From: Tenebrio molitor
Lineage: Eukaryota; Arthropoda; Insecta; Coleoptera; Tenebrionidae
Direction: 5' to 3'
Assembly (NCBI RefSeq): GCF_963966145.1
Contig: NC_091049.1
Coordinates: forward strand, 21,824,001-21,888,000
Length of the DNA stretch: 64,000 nt
Made by a program: the position numbers and the translations under genes. Below the pieces are notes generated by a model, which had not been told where the DNA came from, did not search any database, and saw only the letters and a list, made by a program, of their open reading frames with translations. Below are positions 9,345 to 21,490 of the stretch, piece after piece (within the stretch, counting starts at the first letter, position 1; each line of letters opens with the position of its first letter).

Positions 9345-12300
9345 TTATTTTTTTCTAGGTTTAAGAGTTACTCCGTAACCATCCTTACTAGCAAGTACTA
9401 AATTGATGCGAAGTTTAATACTTTCAACAGATTTGTGTTGAGTTGAAATAATTCGAAAATTTCTTATTATAATTGATAAAGATACTTTCATTGACATCAT
9501 GGCAAATGACATCCCTGAAAAGATGAAAAAATTTAAAACATGAAAAATTATAATGGAAAATATATTACCAATACAATTTCTCGAAGGAATACTAAAGGGC
9601 ATAAACGAATAACGAGGTCTTTTTTCAATTTCCTCTGGCAGAAATCTGTCAGGATCAAATTTTAGTGGATCAGGCCAATGTAAGGGATTCCTGTGTATAA
9701 AATGTACAGGAATTAATAATTCGCTACCTTGGGGGATGACAATGTCACCTACAACATATTCATTCATTACAGTTCCACAGTTAAAGGCGTTGAAAAACTT
9801 ACATATTTTAATATCTTTCTGAACCTGTCTCAATAGAATAGGTGTTACTGGAAATAATCTCATGGTTTCTTTGATAACACGTTCCAAATAGTCCATTCGA
9901 GTTAAATCATCCAACGTAGGATCTCTGTCGGTATTTTCAAAGATGTCGCACATCTCTTTGTAAAGTTTTTCTTGAATATCTTGGTGCATGGCTAACATTA
10001 TAGTGGCAAAACTTAATGTGATAGCTGTTGTGTCGCTTCCTGTCATAATCATCGTTTGTATTTCTTTCATCATTTCTTCGTCGGTCCATTTACCCTCTTC
10101 TTCAGTAATGTTCATTAAGTTACTTAAATAATTTTTATTATTGCTACTATCGGCGACTTCATCCTTATTACACTTTTTTCTTTCAAGAATCTAAAAGTAA
10201 TTCATTTACAAATGAATTATCATTGAAGCGTCATTTGTACTCGCCTTTCTGACGTAAGCATAACCCATTGTACAAAGCTGGTCCAATCTTTTCTCATATC
10301 CAAACAACCTCCACACAAGATTAATTTGTAATATTGGATTAAAGAAACGTTTCGCTATGTAAGACGCACCTCTAAAAGAATTAAGTTAAAACTCCGTGGA
10401 CAATTATGGACTCTTTACTTTACTCAATAATCCACGACAAATATTCGTTTTGGTGATTTAGATCGGCCGAATCTACCCCCATACATGTGTCTACAATAAT
10501 AACACTTTAGAACAAATTCTCTTCTGATATAATTGCACAATGCTAACTAACCACAAATAATTTTAAAAGTAGATTCGTAATATCGTAGAAAGATGTTTGT
10601 TTCAGAATTAATGTAGTTCTCTTTTAGGTTAACGATTAATTCATTTGAACGTCCCACAAAAATGTCAAAATATGAATTCAAAATGTTTTGATTAAATGTT
10701 TGATTAATTATTTTTCTATGGGTTCTCCATGTTGAAACTGAAACAGAATTAACATTTTGACAAAAATATTAAAATATACATAATGATATACTCGTATTTA
10801 CCTATATACAGGGTGTATCTGAAATACGTGTTTTGATTTTGAACAGAACTAATCAATTTATGAAACTTTTCTCTATAACGTTCTTACTTAAAATAATTAC
10901 AAATTGAGTTAAAATTTTGGAATAATTTAGCCATCAAAGAGTAACGGGTGATTTTTTAAATTTGTCGTCGAAGTAGGCGTTGAACTGTCGATTGTGAACA
11001 CACTATACTTCGACGCCAAATTTAAAAAAAAACATCCTTTATATCCGCCTATGGGTAAGGGCGAAAATTTTCTGTTGCGCGATAGAAATGTAGCCTTGTT
11101 AAAAAAGCTACATTGTTATAAAAAAAAATGAAATAATAAAATTAAAATTCTCATGGTTTCAAAAAAAAATAAGACTACTTAATAACACAAGACGACTCGA
11201 GTGGTAAAATTTGGGGGACAAAAAAATCTTGTAAAGCTTTTGGGAATTCTGCGAAGTGTAATAGAAGAAAGTCTCATAAATTGGGGAGTTCTTCCACTGG
11301 TTAAAAGTAACACACGTATTTCAGATACACCCTGTATACAACCTAATTTTGAAAAGTTCTTGAAAAGTTTGACCCAATAGATCAACTAATTAGGTAAGTA
11401 TAACTGTTTATTTAAAATCCAAAATTTCTGCAATTATTTTTATATTTTTTTTCTAACACTAATATCTTATAATGTTTCCATGGTGTATTTGAGCTCACTT
11501 GTTATTTTCTTTAAAATACGCTTTTCTCTATAAAATACATCGTCAATAGCTACGTATTTTCTATAGCTATTAAGATAACAAGTGTTTTATAGACGATTTA
11601 AAAATCGAGGTCGTAGTTTAAATCAGAGCGACCGCAGGGAGCGAGGATTTAATACACCGAGATTTTTAAACTATAAAACACACGTTGTCTTCAAGATTGT
11701 TTCTAACACTAACGTTTTATCAGAAATCTTTTTAAATTCAGAAATTATTCGAGGCGCCTCACAATACACAAAATGCGAAGGTGGCCGAGGGCACTAAAGT
11801 AATAATATCAACAAATTTGGAAAAAACAATTTTCATTGTTGAAATGTGCCAAATCGTTCCAGAAGAAATAAGAAAAAAGGGGCCATTTGTTACCAATGAA
11901 GTCTAAAAGTGCATACGAAAAGGTGTATATTTCGTTTCGAGGCCGAACAATAAAAAAAGTATCACGGAGGTAACGGAAGATGTCATTTTGGCTTTTCTTG
12001 ATATGGGGTAAGTGTGCATTGGATGAAAAAGCAGAAGTTAAAGAAGAAGATGTTACGAACAAGAGCACGAAGCTAATGTGGCAGTTCCAATTCGATAATT
12101 GTACTTTTCACTTTTGTGATAATTACTGTAAAAATGTTACTTGAATAATATGTGTGAGCGTATTTTATGACTCTATAAGATACGTTGCTATTGACGACGT
12201 GTCTTATAGAGAAAAGCGTATTTTATGGGAAACATAAGGTGTGAGCTCAAATGCACCGTGGAAACAGTATAAGATATTAGCGTTAGAAAAACATAATAAA

Positions 12301-15300
12301 ATACTGTAACGGTCCGAATACCATTCTCAAATTTGTGGCATATTTGTAATTAAAGGACGAGAATTGCAAATTAGAAACAGAGCGCCTTATCGTGGAAAAT
12401 AACTAGAATCGTTTGCACTTTTAGTAAGAAAAGTAACAAAGCAACGTAGAAAGGGAGTCGGCAGAAAACAGAGGACCGGGTAACGGTAAAGCCAGGTGGT
12501 CGTAGAAATCAGAAGTGTGAGTGAGAGAGAGAGAATGAAAATTACCAATTCATTATTAATTAGAACAATTTTGGGGAATCAAACCAATGTAGAACAATTT
12601 TGAGAAGTAGCAGGTCAATGGAATTTAGTTGCATGATATGACACTTACGTAACAGCGTTTCAAGCCCAATTTAGGTTTCAAAATAAGGTTAGTTTGTTTC
12701 ATTTTAATTCTGTTTGTTCCATTTTAATTCTGTTTGTTTCATTTAAATTCTGTCTAATTCTTGGTGCTGATTTTTATTATTGTATAGAGTCAGTAATTTA
12801 GTGTCCTTTTTCAGGCTTCTAATTCAACAACAAATTTGTACATTCGGTCTGGTCCTAACAAAAGTCTAAATTTAAACCACAGACAATTAAACTATAGTAA
12901 GACGTCGCATTGCTACCCAATTTTTGGAAACACAATTCCAGCGCTGCTCGAGCACTTGGCCGAACTAATTTTATAAAGCATGCTTGATGGAGCTGTTTAA
13001 CTTAATAATTTTGTCCTCATTTAATATTAATTTCAACTGTAAAATGTCTTTAAAATGCACAACGTTTTATTAATTATAAGAAAAAATAACAATAAATGAA
13101 TTAAATTAAAAACTAGACCCAAAACTAAAATTAAATATTCTGAAAATCCCCATTTTCTTCGTAAGTAACATGTCTTGACGATTTTTTTTTAATTCTCTTC
13201 TTACGTCCTGCAGTTTTTTTTTTAATAAATGATCAAATTGATTGATGCATCGGACAATTTTGTTTTAATTTCCAGAAAATGGCTTTTACATATAAACTAA
13301 GGTCCCAAAAAGTAGAAAATATTATTTTTTTCCTTTCTTTATTACAATTACAATTTCTCAATACTGAAAACCTTGTCTATTGTAATTACTTTCATTTAAT
13401 AAATGGCACTAATTCCTACCTTTTTATTCACAGAAAGTCTGATATCTTTAATAGGTACATTTTTATTTTTTTCAGAAAAATGTCACATTTGACAAATATT
13501 TTTTGACTGTTTTAAATACAACGGTAATAATCAAAATTTTACGAATAAATACGAGTGTTTCGGCCAAATGCGTGCGGAGCAGCACCGTCGAAGGTATTCC
13601 AACATTATTATATGGGATTGAAGTGTCTTACTATAGTTTAATTGTCTGTGATTTAAACATTTAAAATAATGGTGGAAAAACGGAAACTGTAATTTCAAAA
13701 GTTCTAGAGATTTCGAAAGGGTGTCGCGATCGGCTTAAAGTAGAACCGAGCTGATTGGTCACTTTGGTCAAGTAGGGGTTGCGAAATTGGGGTGCGCCAG
13801 AAATGATAAAACCGAACGCGGAACGGGAAAAGGGGCTTTTTTGATTCACTCGGGGTTTGATCTCCAAAGTAGCCGGAGGTACGTTCAGTACTTCCAGTAG
13901 CCATTTTGTGACCACGTGCTTTACATTTACAAGGTACATTATTTCTCTAATTCTTATACATTATTTGTAGTCGTGATTTAATTAGTCGAACAGCATTTAG
14001 TTCTTTATCGTTCTAAAGTAAAGAGTATATTATTTTCTCTGATTATCTGATGACCACGTGACTCTTTAGAATCTTGTGTTAATTATAAAATATTTTCATT
14101 CATTATGTATGTTTTGGAGTCTCCAGGTCGGGAAGCTACCGCCAGTGTCCGTCGCACTCAATTAGCTGTGGTCCGGCGTAAGAGCACAAAATTAGCCGCG
14201 TCACCCCCAAGGGGGCCAGCGAAGAAACTAGGCCAGCTGACACGTGAAGAGAGGTACCCTTTGGCCCTATTACCTTTTTTCCTTGTATTTTCAACCACCG
14301 AAGTAGACCAGGGTGATCTATGAGATTCCAGGGCATCGCGTCGGGTTCAATTTAATTGGGGAAACAAACAAATCTAAATCGGATAGTTCGCATCTCAAAC
14401 TCGCATACCTAATGCTATTCGCGCCAGAAACTTCTGTATCTGCCCAGCTTAGTCATTTATTCATGAGTCAGATCTCAATTCGTGGGCCGCGAGTCAAATT
14501 TCATTGGGTCAAATTTCCACCAACTTCTGTTATTAAATTCACTTATTTATTTCTATAATTTGTTGGGACCAAACACCACCACACTCGATTATTTGTTAAA
14601 TAAAATTTAAGTGAAGTGTGCTCAATCGTTTTAATTCCATTATTTGGAAAGCCTTTCGAAGGTACGGCCTCTCGTTAGAACCTAATTAAACAAAATGAAT
14701 ATAAAACACAACGTAAATATTTCTTTTCTCATTAAAAATTTCATCCGAGGGAATGCGGCAACCAACTATACACCAAATGAGGGAAGAAAGTTTCATCGAG
14801 GAAAAATCAAGGAAGTCGAAATGTTTCAATACGATGATGCATATTATTCAAGTAAAATTTGTTGATAATATTACTATAGTACCCACGAATTGTACCTATG
14901 TGTTGATGCGCCTGGAATAATTTATTAAGTACATTTTCTTCTCAATTCATTAAAATTTCTGATGTTAGATGTTAGCGTTAGAAAAACAAGGGTCAGTTTA
15001 TAAAAAGAGAATTAAATATTCAATTCGAATTAAATTTTAATGCGCGATTAACCCATGAATCCGAAACTTCAATTGGTTCAATCTGATCACGTGTTCAGTT
15101 AATCTCGTATTTGATTCCGATTGACTTAATTTCGCTTCTGCAAACTGGTCTATTAAACACTTGTTTGAATGGTTAAATAGTATATTATGCAACAAGATTT
15201 ATAAACGGCACTTTAGACACGAGTTTTATGTTAGACACGAGCGAAGCGTAGCGGAGAGAGTGTTTAATAAACAAGTGTCTAGAGAAGTTTATAAACGAGT

Positions 15301-17249
15301 TGAATACTATACTTTTTCTACGACCAAATTAACAAATGGACGAAACAAGCAACTTTTTTATTAAACGTTAATTTAAACATACAAACTAAATGAACATACC
15401 AAATAGGACTAGGTACGAGTATATATATTTCTCAGACTACAAATTGTTGGTGGCTTCAGGTCCATATTTGAAAAATACAATGAATTATTCCACTGCAACG
15501 ACGTTGTTTTCTTTCACGCCGGATGTGAAACTGATAAACGTCAAAATATCAACTTGATCTAGAGCTAAATATGTCCAAAAAATTCAAACCGTGTTTAAAG
15601 AAACTTCGAGCGCAGGTATTTAATATGCCGAAAATGCCCGAATGGACATCAATTTGTGACTAATGAACAATCGTTTTTAAAATGACGTTTTATACACTAT
15701 TTGTCAGTGAAAATGTGACACTTTAGAGAAGGAAGTAGAAAAAAGATTTTTGTCGAGTTGGAATTAAATATTTTTAAAACATTAGAAATATAAATTTTAC
15801 TTATGACTGCCGTTATCGTTCATTTTACTAAGTTACATTAGTTTCAAAAACATTATTTAAATAGTATATTATGATACAAGTTTATAAGGAAGCCTTTAAA
15901 GCACGCGCGACGAGTTTAAGAGCACGACGCGTAGCGGAGTGCTTTTAACGTCGCAAGTGCTTTAAAGGCCCTTATAAACGTGTGTCATACGCTATTTTTT
16001 ATTATACCTGCACTAAAATCTGAAAATTATAACAAAAAAAGTAAATTGAAATACCTTTTCCGAAGTAATCTATATCGTTGATATAGAAATGGTCAATTGT
16101 TGTTGTTTCGTTGCTATCATAAATTGTGTATAAATGTCTATTTATCATTGTTCAAAATGTAGGTGAATTTGTTGTTACCTAAGCAACCCTTAAAGCTTTA
16201 GTGTTTTAAAGGCCCTTTTTCGCACGCATTTTAGTGTCAAAAACAGGGATTATGATTCAGGTATAATAAAAAAGTATTTAATAACATTAAAAACTATTTT
16301 AAAAGTAAGATCTAGATTGTTCATCATTAAAGAATGAAATAATAAAGTAAATTACATTTACTCATTTTCAAATTCTTTTACAGTAACTTTATACAGGACA
16401 TTTCAGAACGAAATTGAAAACGCAACCCACAATAGATTTTCAAAATTATTGTGGATCTTTGTTTTTTGATTTAAAAAACATAAAACATAGTTAGCTGTGC
16501 ACTTTCGTGAATTTTGACACAAACGTCATTCGCTTGGTTAAATGAAATTGTGAAAAAACGAAGAGTTTTTGGCAAAATGTTTATTGTCTGCATTAACGCA
16601 CAACGGCAGAAGCGTTGTAATTACATTCGCCATAAATCAGGATCATGTCTGCTTTCTCATCGTTCATAATTTCACTTTAAAACAATATGGTATTTAAAAT
16701 AGCCACGTTAACTTTGGAAATGTGATGTGGTTTGCATTTTCAATTCCGCCGCCGCCGGGCTCTTTATCACTCGCGAAATACCATGTATTACTAATAAATT
16801 ACATACTTGGTGCAGTTAGTATTCCATTACCAAATGCCGGTTCAAGAAATCTGTACAATGACCCTTTGGCAAGACAATGCTTCAAAACATATTCTACAAC
16901 ATCTGAATCTGAAACTAAAATGAATAAATAGGGACCCAGCCACATTTTTCCAATTGGTCCATATTTCTCGGCCAGTTCCATTGTTTTAGGATAAAATTCT
17001 TACAAGAGAAGTTAGTTAGGTATATATTTTCTAATACTCTCACATTGTCTTACCATCTGGACCTTTGACGAATAGATGAATGCTTCCCAAAAATGGTAAA
17101 GCAAACGGCCCTTTTATCTGTGCAGCATGATAGTACAACTTTCTTCTTTTCCAACAATAATTAATAATAAACAACACTAACACCACTGATGATAAATGAA
17201 ACAGAACACTACTGACGTTAAAATTATTTTCTTTCATGACGATATTCAT
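9345..17249 (-). CDS. Complete CYP4-clan cytochrome P450, 8 exons, 501 aa
   Basis: Exons in transcription order are 17054-17249, 16807-16998, 10552-10737, 10424-10490, 10245-10371, 9803-10190, 9569-9748 and 9345-9514; together 1506 nt, open throughout by hand translation. Introns are 52-61 bp except intron 2 (6.07 kb). The N-terminus is a membrane anchor (about 14-32). Helix I has MTGSDTT (305-311), helix K ETMR (364-367) and then FDPDRF (416-421). The haem loop is FSIPSRNCIG (437-446) with Cys444 as ligand. Position 440, normally Gly, is Pro. The CYP4 signature Glu (EGHDTT) is Thr here, so I place it in the CYP4 clan rather than family CYP4 proper. By family it is an ER monooxygenase working with P450 reductase; its substrate is unknown. 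Intron 5 starts with GC. The start is the only ATG ahead of the anchor and is shared with paralogues. Confidence 0.92.
10191..10244 (-). other. GC-AG intron (intron 5)
   Basis: On the minus strand the exon ends AGAAAG and the intron starts GCGAGT; the acceptor is CTTTTAG. No GT donor gives the right frame. The same position is GCAAAT or GCGAGT in the copies at 24938, 47624 and 62074. Confidence 0.85.
10809..11334. mobile_element. TA-MITE in intron 2 (526 bp)
   Basis: Inverted ends CAGGGTGTATCTGAAATACG and its complement are flanked by TATA/TA. It sits just upstream of exon 3 inside the large intron of the complete gene. One-ended relatives start at 26265 and 22384. Confidence 0.8.
11447..12292. 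mobile_element. Foldback element with ~95-bp inverted ends
   Basis: Both ends carry TTTTTCTAACRCTAATATC followed by GTTTCCAYGGTG, a GAGCTCAC block and AATACGCTTTTCTCTATA, in opposite orientation. The middle is AT-rich with no gene. Loose copies of the CTAACRCTAA end occur near 11700 and 14975. Confidence 0.7.
12305..14828. mobile_element. LTR-like element, TG...CA ends, 4-bp duplication (2.5 kb)
   Basis: The element starts TGTAACGGTCCGAATA and ends ATGTTTCA. It is flanked by ATAC at 12301-12304 and 14829-14832. It matches the 45150-47139 element but lacks ~360 bp near its start, and carries the nested 12878-13650 insertion. I see no gag or pol. It may be a solo LTR or a non-autonomous LTR element. 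It lies in intron 2 of the complete P450. Confidence 0.82.
12878..13650. mobile_element. hAT/P-like TIR element with 8-bp duplication (773 bp)
   Basis: The ends are identical inverted repeats of at least 26 bp beginning CACAGACAATTAAACTAT. ATTTAAAC is duplicated on both sides (12870-12877 and 13651-13658), and the empty site is visible in the LTR-like copy near 46155-46175. Eight-bp duplications are typical of hAT and P superfamilies. There is no transposase; it is non-autonomous. Confidence 0.88.
15145..15745. repeat. Interspersed repeat, inverted partner at 20920-21490
   Basis: About 590 bp is shared with 20920-21490 in opposite orientation, including blocks such as GTAGAAAAAGTATAGTATTC (reverse complement). 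Both contain internal self-complementary patches. It lies in intron 2 of the complete P450. Confidence 0.65.
15850..16270. repeat. Self-complementary AT/GC patchwork repeat
   Basis: Contains GTTTATAAGG...CCTTATAAAC with GCCTTTAAAGCAC and its reverse. A related GCTTTAGTGTTTTAAAGGCC tract sits at its right end. No coding content. Confidence 0.45.
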
Positions 17250-17329
17250 TAATTTAAATCAAAGTGCAGAATCTGTTTTATGTCTGATGTCACTATCAAA
17301 TGAAATATTTCTTGAGAAGTAACCACCGA

Positions 17330-17337
17330 TTTATATA
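17330..17337 (-). promoter_or_regulatory. TATA box of the complete P450 at 9345-17249
   Basis: TATATAAA on the minus strand, 81 bp upstream of the ATG. The same box stands 71 bp and 65 bp upstream of the exon 1 copies ending at 32273 and 54225. Confidence 0.55.
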
Positions 17338-17929
17338 TTCGTGAAAAGAACAAAAATCTATTATTTAGTTAGAGGACAACAGCGTCCTTGATTCGGAGTG
17401 TTTTTCGGTGTAAACATGCCACGGAGAAATAAAACAATATTAAAGATAATAATAATAAAAATTTCTCTAGACTGTAATATGTAACTAATATACAGGGTGG
17501 CCCAAGGAAAACTATCTACTTGGATTATCTTGAAAACTACAGACTTTGGGGAAAAATTTCGTAACAGGTTAATTTTGATATCGAAATGGACACATAATAG
17601 TGATGAACTCAGCGGCCCAACGTCATCTCCTGGTCAAACTTATGACCCTCTTGCAGGATGAACCCATTTTAAGTTTTCTTGGTAGAGATATCAACATTTT
17701 TGAGTTTTACCTGATATTACTGGAGAAAGTACACTGTGAAGTGTAGTCAAGTGATATATCATTTTAAGTAATTTGAATTCTTTTTACAATACTATCATAA
17801 ATTTCATTGCTGTTTATGTAGCATCAGTAAATAGAATGCTGATAATTGAAATGCAAATGTTTCAGTTTGGAAATTTAATAATCTTACCTAAACAGTAAAT
17901 AAATTGTGATATTGTTTTATTTATATACA

Positions 17930-18670
17930 ATTTAAAATGATTGAAATTATTGAATCAGTTCAGAATTGTTCCCTGGGCAATTTTTCTAATAATAATATTA
18001 AGAGCAACTCAAAATTTTTAGTATTATTCTAAAGAGAGTTTAAATCGCTTTAAAATGATATGTCATTCAATCCCTGTTCTCTATAATACCGGGTGACTTT
18101 TAATGATTGAGACAAATTTAGTGAGTTGGCACTCCCGAATAATTGATACGCCTAGTCCTTTGTCCAAGAGTTGTCTGTTGATTCACATTCTGTTAAGATT
18201 CTAGAAATAAATAATAACAATTTGATTTATTTTGACTTTGAATGTGTCAGTCAAGTGTACCAACATAAAATCGTAAATGTGTTGCCAACCTAACAAAAAT
18301 AATTTCAATCTTTAAAGTCACCGGGTAGTCCGCGAAACAGTGGCCCTTGCCAAAAGGATGAAGTTGCACTAGCGAATTTATCACTGTCATGTGTTCCGTA
18401 GGATTCAAAATTGAGCAATTTCGGCGTTTGTCATGTAAATCTGTAGCTTTCAAAATAATGCGGGTGAATAATTTACGTTGGGTCACTCGGTATAATGATT
18501 TGAGCAGATTCTTAAAATAAAAATAAAAATTTTAATTGAAATAATTATTCCAGTTTCTTGCATATATAATTTTTTCTTATATTTGCCCTACATCCTCCAA
18601 CTAGTAAATATAATTATGCTAAATACGAAATCATTTCGCAACAAACAATTAAAAAATGGGAATCCTTGAA
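17930..18670. repeat. Duplicated upstream block, copy 2 (with MITE 18089-18325)
   Basis: Paralogous to 1620-2330. The MITE inside begins CCGGGTGACTTTTAATGATTG and ends CACCGGG before TA. Together with 17250-17930 it forms the 5' flank shared by the P450 duplicates. Confidence 0.65.
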
Positions 18671-19438
18671 TACTGCTTTATGAAGGAATTTAATGAACCA
18701 GTCTGCAATCTCTTTACTCTTATTTCACTGAATTTATATTATTTGCATGAACAGAGAAGTAACGCTTAATAGTTATTTATGACATAAGTGTTAAAAGTAA
18801 AATTTTATTTTGAGAGAAGGGAACCCGCTGTACTAGCTTAATAACTGACGTGGTCCAGGATGGTGTCTTTCCGGAAATCGCTCTGCGTACTCTGGACGCT
18901 GCAGCTGCATTTTGATAACGTGACATCATTGCCCATACATTAGCAACATATCTGTGAGCTCATTATTTTCGTAATGATAAAGCCATTCCGACTAATTAGA
19001 TGATTAACGTCATTTGCTCATTTGTCAATTCTAATTTCTAACAAATCAGCGCAAAATTTGAGCAGGACCGGTTTCAAAATTTTCAAAAAAAATAATTTAT
19101 TGTAATGATCTGAATACATTACTTTTTCCGCCAAATATTCAAACCTGCGCAAAACGGTAACAAATGTGGTCGTGAGCGTCATCGAATCGGAGGAGCCCTA
19201 CGTTGTGTCTTTCTTTTTTTTCACCGTGAATACTGGTGACTGACGAATTCAGCGAAAGTAAAGATGATAATACGAACAGTGAATAAAATGTATAAAATAT
19301 TAATTAAAACTTTCTAATGTATTTACTTTTCCTAAATATCCCTTTTTATAATGACTAAATTCTTTTTACAAAATTTTTTTTAACCATGGGATTTCAGTGA
19401 AGTGCGCACAAGTTACGCCACTGGTAAGATTCTATTTG
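18671..19438. other. AT-rich intergenic DNA
   Basis: The start still matches the duplicated P450 flank (TTATGAAGGAATTTAATGAA also near 57534). A repeat piece (ACATAAGTGTTAAAAGTAA) at about 18780 recurs at 20815. No gene found. Confidence 0.45.
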
Positions 19439-19439
19439 T

Positions 19440-20240
19440 CAGATTCGCATGACTCGGTATCGCGACAAAAGCGCGCCGCAAAAAGAGCGCGCGACAAAAG
19501 AGCGTGCGACATAAGAGCGCGGCGACATAAGAGCGCGGCGACATAAAAGCGCGGCGACATAAGAGCGCGACGACATAAGAGCGCGGCGACAAAAGAGCGT
19601 GACCACAAAAGAAGGTAAATACAGGTTGCCTTTGCCTTTGCCTTTCTTGAGGCAATAATTAATTTCCATATTGAATGAAAATTTTCCTTACCCTTTAGTT
19701 ATACTAAGACTTGGCGCGACCTTGACGCGACCTTGAAACACAACAAGAGAGAAAAAAAAGGCATTTGCACAAGGTTTGAATGGTGGGACACGATCTAGGA
19801 GGACGCCCTGAGGCTGTCTAGCCAGAAAAAACGCGAAAATTCCAGAAGTAGTTAAAGTGAACAATTACCAAATAATCCTGTACATTTTGTATTGGCGCAA
19901 ATGCCAATGCTGGCAGGTGGCGCAACATGAGTGCAAATTCAGGATTTACAGCATAAGATGCTTGCAGTCCTGCAGATTGGACATGCCGATAAATTGCCTG
20001 CGAAAAATGGAAAAAGCAACCTCCTCCGTAAATACATTGACTGCTGCTTTTTCAAAATCCTGTCTTGTCACAGTGTTTATTTGTCTCACGCTATTTTGTC
20101 GCGGCGCTCTTTTGTCGCAGCGCTCTTTTGTCGTGGCGCTCTTTTGTCGCTGCGCTCTTTTGTCGCTGCGCTCATATTGCGGCTCTCTTTAGTCGCGCGC
20201 TCATTTGTCGCGCGCTCAAATGTCGTAGATTCGCATGACT
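19440..20240. mobile_element. Foldback element with inverted arrays of a 16-bp repeat
   Basis: The left array (about 19462-19610) repeats GCGCGGCGACATAAGA and variants. The right array (about 20090-20225) repeats GCGCTCTTTTGTCGCG, the same unit inverted. The whole is bracketed by AGATTCGCATGACTC in direct orientation (19439 and 20226). The architecture resembles Drosophila Foldback elements, whose long inverted repeats contain short tandem repeats. The open frames in it are translations of the array, not genes. Confidence 0.65.
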
Positions 20241-20269
20241 CAGTGTGCTACTCTTAGAACGGGGGGACT

Positions 20270-20910
20270 CTAGTAGTGGAAAAAATAGTATATAAACCAC
20301 GGTGAAGAAGTCCCTTATAGCCTTCACGCCTTAGAACCCTCGGCACACCTCGGGCTCTAATCTTGGCGCTCTGGCTATAATCATGAACTTCTTCACCTTG
20401 GTGTATAATAATACTATTTAAACTGTCAGCTGGAATAGTGTAAAAAATGACAATAAAGCTTGAACTACAACGAATTTTTCAAAACTGATAGAAATTTGAT
20501 GTCCCACTTTTTTTGCCCGCAATAGTACATTCAAAATCACTCAAAAAAATGGAACACCTACAGAAAAGCTATCGTAATCTGATCTTGGATTTTCATTAAG
20601 AATTATCATCCCATTTTTAATATAAAAAATAAAATGTGGTTAAAAACATATGTAGTTTTTCTAATTTTTTTAAGAAACTGTTAGGAAGATTTTTTTAAAA
20701 TTAATTTTATATTAAGCTTGAATTATTTGTAAGCGCTGGTAATTTTTTCAGATTTTTTGAATGTAGGGTAATTTTTTTCTTGATCATAGTAAGTACAACC
20801 TTAATAGTCATTTATGATATAAGTGTTAAAAGTAACATTTTATTTTGAGAGAAGGGAAGATTTCGGAACTAGCGCAGCGAGTGGAGAAACCCTTCGAACA
20901 AAATAAAATC
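20270..20910. other. Repeat-rich spacer
   Basis: About 20285-20425 is an imperfect palindrome (GGTGAAGAAGT and its complement at the ends). The rest is AT-rich without genes. Confidence 0.4.
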
Positions 20911-20919
20911 ACTTTTAAC

Positions 20920-21490
20920 ACTATTTTTTTTCTACTTCCTTCTCTAAAGTGTCACATTTTGCACTGACAAATAGTGTATAAAACGTCATTTTAAAAACGA
21001 TTGTTCATTAGTCACAACTTGGTGTCCATTCGGGCGTTTTCGGGATATTAAACACGCTCGAAGTTTCTTTAAACACGGCTTGAATTTTTTGGACATATTT
21101 AGCTCTAGATCAAGCTGGTATTTTGACGTTTATCAGTTTCGCATCCGGCGTGAAAGAAAACGTCATTGCAGTGGAATAATTCGTTGTGTTTTTCAAATAT
21201 GGACCTAAAGCCACCAACAGTTTGTATCCTGAAAAATATATATATATTCCTATTTGGTATGTTCATTTAGTTTGTATGTTTAAATTAACGTTTAATAAAA
21301 AAGTTGCTTGTTTCGTTTGTGTGTTCCATTTGTTAATTTGGTCGTAGAAAAAGTATAGTATTCAACTCGTTTATAAACTTCTCTAGACACTTGTTTATTA
21401 AATACTCGCTCCGCTACACTTCTCTCGTGCCTAAGATAAAACGCGTGTCTAAAGTGCCGTTTATAAATCTTGTTGCATAATATACTATTA
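20920..21490. repeat. Interspersed repeat, inverted partner of 15145-15745
   Basis: Reverse-complement copy of the repeat in the P450 intron; the ends match over ~590 bp with small indels. Confidence 0.65.

Noticed and set aside
19440..20240. CRISPR-like array
   Set aside because: Units are contiguous 16-bp tandem repeats without spacers, in eukaryotic DNA.
19413..20257. Open frames rich in repeated Arg/Ser/Phe/Val/Ala units
   Set aside because: They translate the 16-bp arrays and overlap in several frames.
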